The position numbers and the translations under genes are program-made. Positions 43,596 through 51,296 of a stretch of DNA of 64,000 nucleotides are shown piece after piece; positions within the stretch are counted from its first letter, which is position 1, and each line of letters begins with the position of its first letter. The notes under the pieces were generated by a model. That model was given only the letters and a program-made list of their open reading frames with translations, searched no databases and was not told where the DNA came from. Origin of the DNA: Opitutales bacterium (GTDB taxonomy: Bacteria > Verrucomicrobiota > Verrucomicrobiia > Opitutales > Oceanipulchritudinaceae); the NCBI GenBank assembly GCA_016932335.1, contig JAFGCZ010000014.1:62001-126000 (forward strand), read 5' to 3'.

Positions 43596-43617
43596 TGCTC
43601 TGCATCAATTATTTAAT

Positions 43618-43632
43618 TATTTACTTAATTGT
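43618..43632 (+). promoter_or_regulatory. AT-rich repeat element before the porin gene (TATTTACTTAATTGT)
   Basis: The second copy of the 15-base element (14 of 15 bases equal to that at 43232). It is in the 52-base gap between the ArsR stop and the porin start, 15 bases before the ATG. It could mark a second ArsR-controlled promoter. Confidence 0.6.
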
Positions 43633-43647
43633 TTAAATCGAAAACTA

Positions 43648-45147
43648 ATGAATTATCGACATATAACCACCTTAAGCCTGATCTATGTTCTGAGCAATGC
43701 GGCCGCATATGGCATGAACAACTGGTTCGCAGAAGGAAATGAGAACGAAGAGGCTCGACCGATCGTCTGGCCCGAAGCCATGGAAGTAAAAACCGGTGGA
43801 GAAATCCTGCTGAGGTATGAAAACTGGGATTGGTTTGGAAAGAAGAATGATAGCTATGATTTCCAATTTCAACGAACCAGAGCGCATCTGAACATCAACT
43901 ATGAAACCGTAGCATTTTATTTGGAGCCTCAGTTCGTCAGTATGTGGAATCTGCCTGAAACCGCTGTAGCGAGTGCACCGGCGGGACCGTCAGGAATGGG
44001 AGCGCTGTACTACATCCACAACGGTGATTCTACGGTACACAGTATTGGCCTACATCAAGCGTGGCTGAAAGCCGATAAGCTTCTGGGAGAACACTTATCC
44101 GTAAAGGCAGGTCGCATGACTTATAACGGTATAGACTACCTGGATTCTCGCGATGGAACAAAGTTCAACACGCTCAAGGAAATGCGGCTGGCAGATCGAC
44201 TCTTAAGCTCTTTTGAATGGTCTGCGTTTGCCCGGGGTTTTGACGGTATTCGGGCCGAATCAACCTTGGGCGAGGTCGCCCTAACCGGTTCCTGGTTTTA
44301 CCCAACTGAAGGCGGCTGGGAAGCAAACTTCAATGAAACGATAGAAGAAGTGCGCATTGCCACGCTCGGAGCAACACTTCCCAAAGGGATGCTCCATGAA
44401 GATATAGAAGTAAGCTTTTTCTATTACAACTACGAGGACTCGCGCGACTGCAGTCAACGTGTTGACAATAGCGGAACGGCAAGAACGGAGGAAGCGGCCA
44501 TCAACATGCACGTTTTGGGAGGCTATCTCGTAGGCGTGAGCAAAGCAGGAGAAGGCCAATGGGACTATCTACTCTGGGGAGCCTATGAAGACGGGGACTG
44601 GTATGAGCAAGACCACTCGGCCTATGCCTTTACAGCAGAGACCGGCTATCAATGGAATCATATGACATGGAAGCCCTGGATAAGATTCGGCTACTTTTTG
44701 GGATCCGGTGACAGTGACCCAAATGATGCTGATCATGAAACGTTCTTTCAGTTGGCACCGGGAACGCGCAAATATCAACTCTTTCCCTATTATGATCTGC
44801 AAAATTCTGAAAGTGTTTACACACAACTGATTTTATCGCCAACAGAAAAGCTCAAGATTCGGTTGGATTACAGCAATAACCGCTTGGCGGAAAGCACAGA
44901 CCTTTGGTACATGGGAACGGGAGTGACTCAGGAAGACGGAAGCATTTTTGGCTATCTAGGGCGCCCATCTGGAGGCAAGACACAACTCTCTCAAGATGCG
45001 TCCATAAGCATCAGCTACCAAATCAGCCCTTCTCTGCAAATTGAAGCATTCTATGCGCATGTATGGGGGAATGATATTGTTGAAAGCATCTATCCGGAAT
45101 CATCCGATGCTGATTACTGCTATGTGCAAACCACTTATAAATTCTAA
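43648..45147 (+). CDS. Alginate-export-family-like outer-membrane porin
   Basis: 499 residues from ATG 43648, with a signal peptide (about 1-24). The mature protein is a beta-barrel pattern of alternating aromatic and polar residues and ends in YVQTTYKF, a normal outer-membrane C-terminus. Matches to the alginate_exp family (AlgE-like barrels) include GGEILLRYENWDWF near the start, FQRTRAHLNINYE, LHQAWLKADKLLGEHLSVKAGRM and WSAFARGFDGIRAES. Many proteins of this family are general or anion-selective porins without any link to alginate. It lies between the ArsR gene and the TDT transporter (29-base gap), so it probably gives the same solute a path through the outer membrane. Confidence 0.8.
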   Translation: MNYRHITTLSLIYVLSNAAAYGMNNWFAEGNENEEARPIVWPEAMEVKTGGEILLRYENWDWFGKKNDSYDFQFQRTRAHLNINYETVAFYLEPQFVSMWNLPETAVASAPAGPSGMGALYYIHNGDSTVHSIGLHQAWLKADKLLGEHLSVKAGRMTYNGIDYLDSRDGTKFNTLKEMRLADRLLSSFEWSAFARGFDGIRAESTLGEVALTGSWFYPTEGGWEANFNETIEEVRIATLGATLPKGMLHEDIEVSFFYYNYEDSRDCSQRVDNSGTARTEEAAINMHVLGGYLVGVSKAGEGQWDYLLWGAYEDGDWYEQDHSAYAFTAETGYQWNHMTWKPWIRFGYFLGSGDSDPNDADHETFFQLAPGTRKYQLFPYYDLQNSESVYTQLILSPTEKLKIRLDYSNNRLAESTDLWYMGTGVTQEDGSIFGYLGRPSGGKTQLSQDASISISYQISPSLQIEAFYAHVWGNDIVESIYPESSDADYCYVQTTYKF

Positions 45148-45176
45148 AAAAGCTTAACTCTGACAGGTTTCATCCA

Positions 45177-46691
45177 ATGAATACACGCGAAATCCTACGT
45201 TACTTTTCTCCCCGCTGGTTTATTGCCATCATGGGGACAGGTGCCTTGGCCAATATACTGCAACTGCTTGCCGGACAGCCAAGCGGTTGGCTTCACACAG
45301 CGGCAGTATTATTACTCTACATATCTGTAATAGCCTTTCCCCTTGTATCTGTTTTACTGCTAAATCGGGTATTTCTTGACAGCGCGACATTGAACAAGGA
45401 GCTGAAGCATTCCAGCCTAGTGCAGTTCTATTCGGCCATTTTTATTTCCGCTGCAGTCTGCGCCACCGGATTGCTGAAAATCCCCCTTCCCTTCCCAGGC
45501 CCGGAAGGCGCTTTGCTTCTGGCCAAGGCGTTCTGGGGCATATCACTCTTGAGCGGAATCACTCTGGCAATCTTTACACCTTGGCGAATTATCACAGAAA
45601 ATCACGGAGAAATCCGGCGCATTCTCGGTTTTTGGTTCCTGCCACCGGTAGGGTTGTTTGTGCTGGCTTTTGCCGGAAACTTCTTGGCGCTGAAAACCGG
45701 AAACCAACAGTGGATCAATGCGTTAGCACTGCTTGATGCGATACTCATGGGGGCCGCATTATTTCTCAGCTTTATGCTTTTCACGCTATTCCTGCTCAGG
45801 GCTCTGGCATTCCCTTTTCCGCAGATGGATGTGATTCCCAGTTTCACGATTGGGTTAGCTCCGGCAGGGGTTTCCATTATTGCCCTAATCAGTTATCTGC
45901 CACTGCTTGGAAAAGCCACCAATATGGCTTTTTTACCCGTTGCCAGCATTAAACCACTGGTTTTGTTTGCCGCTCTGCTCATTTGGGGTTTCGGTCTCTG
46001 GTGGGGTGCCGTTGCCGGATTTGTAACGGTGACTGCTTTTCGCAGAAAAGGAATTCCCGTAACGCTGGGTTATTGGGCATTTATCTTTCCTCCTGCCGCA
46101 TTCACTCTGGCCACATTAATTTTGGGGCAAGCCAGCGGAATTACATTCATTCAGACAACTGGGAAGCTCTTTACTGTTCCGGTAGCCCTGGGTTGGTTCA
46201 GCGTCAGTCTATTGACACTGAAGGGCATTTTTACAGGAAGTATCTTCAAGCTACCACCCTCTTTTGCGGAGATTATTGACGCAAAACCAGCAGAAAGAAC
46301 AAAGAGTTCGCAAGTGACTCAGCATCATTTCCAGGGAAAGTTTCCCGTATTCAGTCTAAACATTCCCAAAAATGATTTGTACACCGACTTACATGCACTG
46401 GCGGGAGTCATAAAAGAAAAAATCTTCAAGCACCCTGTAGCCAAACACATCGCCGACTTTGATCACTTTGCCCACACCAGTGAAATCAAAGGAGAGATGA
46501 CACCCGGTCTGTTGAATGCCCTCAACGTAATTTTCTGTTTTGGTCCAAAAATAGAGGAAAGCCATGTCATGGCTGCCCGTCCACGCTCTTTCGGCATCAC
46601 TGAATTCGAAAAGCATTTTACGGTCAGTTTTCTGGAAGCCCCCAGCGAACAGGCCACGCAAACCATGAAAGACTGGGTTCATTCATTATAA
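45177..46691 (+). CDS. TDT/SLAC1-family transporter fused to a C-terminal DUF6858-like domain
   Basis: 504 residues. Residues 1 to about 365 form about ten membrane helices of the TDT family (TehA, Mae1, Ssu1 and SLAC1 relatives), beginning YFSPRWFIAIMGTGALANI, a good family start. Known members move anions such as malate, sulfite, nitrate or chloride, or give tellurite resistance. From about 380 to the end is a soluble cytoplasmic domain (GKFPVFSLNIPKND, FDHFAHTSEIKGEM, NVIFCFGPKIEE, ARPRSFGITEFEKHFTVSFLEAP). It resembles the small free-standing proteins I remember as DUF6858 in Campylobacterota. The fusion is unusual. It is flanked by the porin and a thioredoxin (18 bases). The substrate is unknown; an oxyanion such as sulfite is one possibility. 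Confidence 0.82.
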   Translation: MNTREILRYFSPRWFIAIMGTGALANILQLLAGQPSGWLHTAAVLLLYISVIAFPLVSVLLLNRVFLDSATLNKELKHSSLVQFYSAIFISAAVCATGLLKIPLPFPGPEGALLLAKAFWGISLLSGITLAIFTPWRIITENHGEIRRILGFWFLPPVGLFVLAFAGNFLALKTGNQQWINALALLDAILMGAALFLSFMLFTLFLLRALAFPFPQMDVIPSFTIGLAPAGVSIIALISYLPLLGKATNMAFLPVASIKPLVLFAALLIWGFGLWWGAVAGFVTVTAFRRKGIPVTLGYWAFIFPPAAFTLATLILGQASGITFIQTTGKLFTVPVALGWFSVSLLTLKGIFTGSIFKLPPSFAEIIDAKPAERTKSSQVTQHHFQGKFPVFSLNIPKNDLYTDLHALAGVIKEKIFKHPVAKHIADFDHFAHTSEIKGEMTPGLLNALNVIFCFGPKIEESHVMAARPRSFGITEFEKHFTVSFLEAPSEQATQTMKDWVHSL

Positions 46692-46709
46692 TCAAAGGGA
46701 AGGAATCAA

Positions 46710-47024
46710 ATGAGCAAGTTACATTCAAAAAGTGAAATTCTAGAAGCCAGCATGGAAAAGCCCGTTCTCGTAGATTTTTGGGCATCCTGGTGCACACCGT
46801 GCCAAGTACTGGGGCCAGTGTTGGAAGAAGCCGAACAGAGAGGGGGTGGTCGGTGGAATCTCATTAAAGTAGATGTGGAAGAGAACGAAGATTTAGCCCG
46901 GGAATACCAAATTATGAGCATTCCTGCCGTAAAACTTTTTTACAAAGGAAAAATCGTGGCTGATTTCACCGGTTATCGACCGCTTCCAGTGGTGGAGCAA
47001 TGGGTGAATCAGTACATTCAGTAG
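46710..47024 (+). CDS. Thioredoxin with WCTPC active site
   Basis: 104 residues, no signal peptide, so cytoplasmic. The thioredoxin fold is complete: VDFWASWCTPCQVLGP (Cys28 and Cys31), the KVDVEEN strand, the cis-proline loop MSIPAV, and the C-terminal helix. The active site has Thr where ordinary thioredoxin has Gly (WCGPC), a change that usually shifts redox potential slightly. It is the last gene of the ArsR-porin-TDT unit, before a strong terminator, which suggests a reductant partner for whatever the transporter or regulator handles rather than the housekeeping thioredoxin. A GGAAGG-like ribosome-binding site is close to the ATG. Confidence 0.92.
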   Translation: MSKLHSKSEILEASMEKPVLVDFWASWCTPCQVLGPVLEEAEQRGGGRWNLIKVDVEENEDLAREYQIMSIPAVKLFYKGKIVADFTGYRPLPVVEQWVNQYIQ

Positions 47025-47049
47025 CACAACGTTACTCAAAAAGATCCGG

Positions 47050-47316
47050 TTAAGACAAGGCTGCCCGTATTCTGATACGGGCAGCCTTCATTATATCAAA
47101 GCAATATTGAAACTGTATACAAGGAGGTGGACGCCCACTCCAACGGCGAAAGTCCACGGAGAAAGAATACATGGAGGCATAGCCTACCATGCGGGCAATA
47201 TCGTCGACCTTGGCCTGGAACGATCGGAGCATGGTTGCAGCTCTCTGCATGCACAGATGGGCCAGTATCGGCATACTCCAGTCGTTGACCAGATCGGCTG
47301 CCATCTTAATACACAT
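47050..47316 (-). pseudogene. Remnant of an AraC-family regulator (C-terminal DNA-binding part)
   Basis: The minus-strand frame encodes 88 residues. VDDIARMVGYASMYSFSVDFRRWSGRPP (two pieces, about residues 37-64) is a clear second AraC helix-turn-helix. MQRAATMLRS before it matches the linker helix (RMQRAAxLL). Upstream, DWSMPILAHL matches the first helix-turn-helix start, but about 25 residues that should follow (the recognition helix and its linker) are missing. It therefore looks like a fragment with an internal deletion. It is in the same frame as the kinase gene, five codons beyond the kinase stop. Its 3' end runs into the thioredoxin terminator. A functional product is very unlikely. 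Confidence 0.65.
47057..47095 (+). terminator. Terminator of the ArsR-porin-TDT-thioredoxin operon
   Basis: A perfect 14-bp stem (AAGGCTGCCCGTAT / ATACGGGCAGCCTT, 4-base loop) with a TCATTAT tail, 32 bases after the thioredoxin stop. Read on the minus strand it may also stop transcription from the kinase side. Confidence 0.88.
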
Positions 47317-47331
47317 GCGGAGAAGGCTGCT

Positions 47332-49422
47332 TCAGCGGTCGTTCCGATCGGAAACCTGAAACTGCAGGGCTTCGGCCTCTTGTTGGAGGATTTTATTATT
47401 GAACCAATCGTGCCAGTACCCCCCAGTGCGCAGATCCAGAGGAGTCTTGAAACGATTACTGATCAAATCTCCTGCATCCGTCAGGTCCTGATTGGCTTTT
47501 TGCCGATCACCCAGCTTTATATAGGCCATAGCTCTGATCAATTTAGCCATAGTGGATCGGGAATCTTCAGGGTGCTCTTGTAGCAATGCCTTACTCGTGT
47601 AATCAACTGCTACCTGATAATCTCCGTTTCGGTAATACCACAGCCCTACGACAATACATCTCCAGGCTTCCATGCGATCAATGGGGACCTCATGCAGGTT
47701 ACCTGTGTACTGTTTGGCAATTTCCATGACAGGAATCAATGCTTTCTGCAATGCTGGAGAAGTTGGCCGCAATAAGCACATTTTAAGCACATGCTCTGCC
47801 GCTACAGGGTTTTTGGTCTGGCCCAATTTTGCGATAAGAAAGGAGCAAAACTCATCATAACGCTGAAAATCTTTGATGGTAACCAGCAGCGGGCTGACCG
47901 GCAATAGGTCCTCCGTAGCCGTGTAGGACATATCATTTTCGTCAAAACGATTGACGCGCGACATAGCCAACCAGCGTTCTGCGGAGGCCTCCAAATCTCC
48001 ATTCATGGCGTTCCAGGTTCCCAGGGAGCGAAACACATTGGTTGCTTCCAGAGAAGGATGCGCCAAGCCCCCACCCATTTGAGCAATTTCTTTATCCGCT
48101 TCGACCATTTTGCCCTGCATAATCAGAATAGCAGCCCTGGTAATATGTTCGCGTTCTTCCGACTCCCGCCTCAGCACTTGCTCTTCGCTTTCAGCAATAT
48201 GAGCCTTGAGATAGAGGTAGGTTGATGCGGAAAAACCCATGATAGCCGTAGAGACAGTGATGGCTCCGGCAATGGAGATCATTCGATTTCTCCGTATCAT
48301 TTTACAAAGCGAATACCAGCTACTCTGGGGATGGGCTTTTATCGGCTGATTTTCCAGAAAAGCGGCAATATCGGCGGATAATTCGCTAACGGTTTCATAG
48401 CGTTCATCTCTATTTTTATGAATCGCCTTGAGGATGAGCAAGTTCAGTTCTTTGCGAATCCTTATGTGCTTTGCCGCACAGCATTTCTCAGGAGAAAGCG
48501 GGGCTTCGTGGAGCATGCGCTCTCGAACTTTTTGCAGCCCCTGCTTCATCAGCTCTTTGTTATCGAACGGGGCTTCACCGGTAATCAATTCATAGAGAAT
48601 CATACCAAGGCTGTAGATATCGCTTCGAGTATCCACATCCTGAGATTTTGGATCAAACTGTTCCGGGCTCATATAAGCGGGAGTTCCCACCCACTGCCCC
48701 TGAACTGTATCCCCTTTGTAGGACTCTCCTTCCGTAGCCTTGGCAATACCAAAATCGATAACTTTAGGTATGGCAACTCCGTCAATAACAGTCACCAGGA
48801 TATTTGACGGCTTTAAATCCCGATGAATGACCCCTTTATTATGCGCGTGTTGCACCGCGGAACAGACACTGATCATCAGGCGAAGGCATTCTTCTACAGT
48901 TAAGCCGTTTGCTTTGCTGTAATCGGTGATTTTATCTCCATGGATATACTCCATAACAAAGAAAGGTCTTCCGGTATCAGTTTCTCCGGCATCAATTACA
49001 TGGGCAATATTAGGATGCTCCATCATGGCCAAGGTCTGCTTTTCCGTCTCAAATCGGGAAATAATGGCTTTGCTGTCAATACCCGCTTTAATAACCTTGA
49101 GAGCGACTCTTTGTTTAATGGGTTTTCTTCGCTCGGCCTCATAAACGATGCTGCAGCTGCCCTCTCCAAGAATATCCTTAATGTAATAGGCGCCGATGGA
49201 TGTGTTTGCCACGGAGAGTTCGTCTCTTAGTTGGGCCATATTTCGATGAGCATTGCGAAAAATCACCGTGGCATCGGTGTAATCCTGTATCAGGAGGTCT
49301 ACCGCATCGCTCAAGTCAGCATCGCCCTTACAGGCATGCTGCAAAAAAGAATGGCGCTCTTCGGCATTATTTATCTCCAGTGCATTGAGAAAAATTTCCT
49401 CGGCTTTTTTTTCCAAATCCAT
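47332..49422 (-). CDS. Membrane-anchored Ser/Thr protein kinase
   Basis: 696 residues from ATG 49422, which has GGAG seven bases before it; an in-frame TTG at 49428 is a poorer start. Counting from that TTG, the kinase domain spans about 82-360. The glycine loop is GEGSCSIVY, the ATP lysine is in VALKVIK (Lys111), the catalytic loop is HRDLKPSN (Asp204), and DFG is at 225-227, with GTPAYMSPEQ as the activation-segment end. One membrane helix (about 383-407) follows, then a helical C-terminal domain with TPR-like repeats (about 440-680, GLWYYRNGDYQVAVDYTSKAL). The N-terminal 75 residues are helical. This is the Pkn-type kinase common in Verrucomicrobiota and Planctomycetota. It starts 2 bases after the sigma-factor stop codon. 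Confidence 0.93.
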   Translation of the reverse strand: MDLEKKAEEIFLNALEINNAEERHSFLQHACKGDADLSDAVDLLIQDYTDATVIFRNAHRNMAQLRDELSVANTSIGAYYIKDILGEGSCSIVYEAERRKPIKQRVALKVIKAGIDSKAIISRFETEKQTLAMMEHPNIAHVIDAGETDTGRPFFVMEYIHGDKITDYSKANGLTVEECLRLMISVCSAVQHAHNKGVIHRDLKPSNILVTVIDGVAIPKVIDFGIAKATEGESYKGDTVQGQWVGTPAYMSPEQFDPKSQDVDTRSDIYSLGMILYELITGEAPFDNKELMKQGLQKVRERMLHEAPLSPEKCCAAKHIRIRKELNLLILKAIHKNRDERYETVSELSADIAAFLENQPIKAHPQSSWYSLCKMIRRNRMISIAGAITVSTAIMGFSASTYLYLKAHIAESEEQVLRRESEEREHITRAAILIMQGKMVEADKEIAQMGGGLAHPSLEATNVFRSLGTWNAMNGDLEASAERWLAMSRVNRFDENDMSYTATEDLLPVSPLLVTIKDFQRYDEFCSFLIAKLGQTKNPVAAEHVLKMCLLRPTSPALQKALIPVMEIAKQYTGNLHEVPIDRMEAWRCIVVGLWYYRNGDYQVAVDYTSKALLQEHPEDSRSTMAKLIRAMAYIKLGDRQKANQDLTDAGDLISNRFKTPLDLRTGGYWHDWFNNKILQQEAEALQFQVSDRNDR

Positions 49423-49424
49423 GT

Positions 49425-49985
49425 TCAATCTCCGCGAAAAGCATTATTCATCCAGCGAAAGAGCCACACCTTTGCCGCAGCCCAATGCCGATCAACTGTC
49501 CGCTTGCTCATGCCCAGCTTCTCGGAAATTTCTGTATGGGAAAGGCCGCCGAAAAAGCGTTCGACGACAACAGCGGCTCTTTCCGGATCGCATGTTTCCA
49601 ATTCTGTAATCCCATCATTGATGAGAATAAGGCAGTGCTCGGGGCAGCTGTGGGAAAGGGACTCGAGCACTTCGGAGTTTTCCTTCTGCTGATCGCCTCC
49701 ATGGCGTAAACGCTCCTTTTTTCTCAGGTGATCGATGAGAATATGCCGCATCGTGGTGGTCGCGGTAGCCAGAAAGTGATTCGACGTTTTCCAGAAATCA
49801 TTTCCAGCCATTTTCATCCATGCCTCGTGGACCAAAATCGTTGGCTGAAGAATAGTTTGAGGAGCCAGCGTGGACATTTGCTTATAAGCAAGCTTCTTGA
49901 GACGGAGGTACATTTCAGGAGTGAGGTTTTTTTCTGCATCAAAACCGTCATCATTCCTGTTTTCTGTATCAGATGGTGGGGCCAT
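49425..49985 (-). CDS. ECF-type RNA polymerase sigma factor
   Basis: 186 residues. Region 2 is at about 30-95 (LRLKKLAYKQMSTLAP, TILVHEAWMKMAG, TTTMRHILIDHLRKK). Region 4 is at about 130-182, with helix-turn-helix LSHTEISEKLGMSKRTVDRHWAAAK. The pattern LKxLA-x-TxLVHEAY-like plus HFxAxAxxxMRxILVDxxR is that of the sigma-70 ECF subgroup found in Planctomycetota, Verrucomicrobiota and Acidobacteriota. These sigma factors are typically encoded beside Ser/Thr kinases rather than anti-sigma factors. No anti-sigma gene is present here. The kinase follows by 2 bases, so regulation by phosphorylation is likely. The divergent malectin-like gene starts 215 bases away and is a candidate target. Confidence 0.92.
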   Translation of the reverse strand: MAPPSDTENRNDDGFDAEKNLTPEMYLRLKKLAYKQMSTLAPQTILQPTILVHEAWMKMAGNDFWKTSNHFLATATTTMRHILIDHLRKKERLRHGGDQQKENSEVLESLSHSCPEHCLILINDGITELETCDPERAAVVVERFFGGLSHTEISEKLGMSKRTVDRHWAAAKVWLFRWMNNAFRGD

Positions 49986-50163
49986 TATTCAGACAGAGCG
50001 GAAAGACATCGAGGTATCCGGGCTCTGATTCTTCTTTTCGGAAAAGGGTAAGAAAAAAGAAAAAGGTGGCGTTCTCCAACGCGAAATCTCGTTAACAAGG
50101 ATTAGAGGTTCTCTAGCAAACTGTCGAGGGAATACTTATTGCCAAACTCATCTTTCTTACTCC

Positions 50164-50190
50164 ACAATCCATTTATAACCAATGGATTGT
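50164..50190. promoter_or_regulatory. Inverted repeat upstream of the malectin-like gene
   Basis: ACAATCCATT and AATGGATTGT, two perfect 10-base arms separated by seven bases, ending 10 bases before ATG 50201. It could be an operator or, if translation starts at 50252, a leader hairpin. There is no T run, so it is not a terminator. Confidence 0.5.
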
Positions 50191-50200
50191 AATCGGTTGT

Positions 50201-51160
50201 ATGCATCTCCTATTGGTCTATTCCTACCGTTTTATAAAAACCCTTCACAGCATGCCATGCGCTTTGCCGGTAAGCTGGATATTGGGCATCTTTGGAATGG
50301 GATTAATTCCTTACACCCTTATGGGAAAAACACGATCTGGACCTGTTATGTATGGACACCATGTTTGTGTGGAAGGTGATTTTATACATACCTATACACT
50401 CCTTGATGAAAAAGAAGGACTGGATGCAAACCTGTTTTCTGAAGAGGTTTTCGGAAAAAAATTCAGCGTAAGCGTGGATGACCTGCCGAAGGGAAATTAT
50501 GTCATCACTCTGGACCTGACAGAAACCTACCACAGCGAAGAAGGCCTTCGCATAATGCAGATCCTGTATCTGGACGAAGTTGTGGCGGATGATGTGGACA
50601 TCATCAAGCTAGCCGGTGGAAAGAACCGGGAACTGCGGTTGCAGTTTTATGTGACTTACGACCCGGAAACAGCCAAAGGGCCTCTGGCGCTGACTTTCAT
50701 CGCCAAAAAAGACAACGCCAAGTTGAATGTTTTTCAGGTAGAAGATTCATCAGGGAAGAAGGTGGCCTACCTGAAAATCAAGGATCTTCCAATGACTCTC
50801 TCGTCAGCCACTGAGCCGGAAGCAAATCTTTCGATATCCAAACCGTTTCATGCGGAACACCGGGAGCAAATGCTCAAATGCTCCGCGGTAACATTTTTTC
50901 ATAGGACACATTTGGTTAACTGGGAAAACCTTGGGCATCTTATTGAGGGTGCGGGGTTTTCCATTGTAGGGAAATACCCGGGATTCCCGAGGATCGATAC
51001 ATCGGACACCTACTTTAACAGTATGGTGCAGGGCACAACAACGGCTCATTATGGGGATAAGAGCAGTTGTTTTGTAACAGTACATCCTCGGGAATCTGGG
51101 TCGGGCAACAGCTTCCCTGTAAGCACCCTCAGGTTAGCCGTAACCACTAATCATTCTTAA
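50201..51160 (+). CDS. Malectin-like domain protein, exported
   Basis: 319 residues. The N-terminus is hydrophobic (PVSWILGIFGMGLIPYTLM, about 23-41) and could be a signal peptide or anchor; an alternative start is ATG 50252. Residues about 50-195 look like a malectin-type carbohydrate-binding beta-sandwich: VCVEGDFIHTYTL, FSVSVDDLPKGNYVITLDLTE, RIMQILYLDEVVADDVDI, and PLALTFIAKKDNAKLNVFQVE. Malectin folds bind di- and oligosaccharides. The C-terminal 120 residues match nothing I recognise. The gene is divergent from the ECF sigma and kinase pair. It could be a surface or periplasmic sugar-binding protein under their control; this is inference. Confidence 0.65.
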   Translation: MHLLLVYSYRFIKTLHSMPCALPVSWILGIFGMGLIPYTLMGKTRSGPVMYGHHVCVEGDFIHTYTLLDEKEGLDANLFSEEVFGKKFSVSVDDLPKGNYVITLDLTETYHSEEGLRIMQILYLDEVVADDVDIIKLAGGKNRELRLQFYVTYDPETAKGPLALTFIAKKDNAKLNVFQVEDSSGKKVAYLKIKDLPMTLSSATEPEANLSISKPFHAEHREQMLKCSAVTFFHRTHLVNWENLGHLIEGAGFSIVGKYPGFPRIDTSDTYFNSMVQGTTTAHYGDKSSCFVTVHPRESGSGNSFPVSTLRLAVTTNHS

Positions 51161-51243
51161 ATTTTTCCATTCCTGATTTAACGATAAACCAAAAAAAACC
51201 ACTTCCTTATAACTCACAATGCGTTGAGTCATGACCCTCCTTA

Positions 51244-51261
51244 GGCAGGGATCACCCTGCC
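51244..51261 (+). other. Small hairpin in the leader of the second TonB-dependent receptor gene
   Basis: A perfect 7-bp stem (GGCAGGG / CCCTGCC, ATCA loop), 36 bases before ATG 51297. No T run follows, so it is not a standard terminator. It may affect mRNA stability or be chance. Confidence 0.35.
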
Positions 51262-51296
51262 CAATGTAACCAACCAAACAAAAACAAATTCTGTAT

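Noticed and set aside
47107-47583. 158-codon plus-strand frame after the thioredoxin gene
   Set aside because: It lies antisense to the AraC remnant and the kinase 3' end; the minus-strand reading has the family motifs.
51244-51261. Leader hairpin before the second receptor considered as a riboswitch
   Set aside because: It is a single 7-bp stem with no further conserved structure or alternative terminator, so a riboswitch call is not supported.
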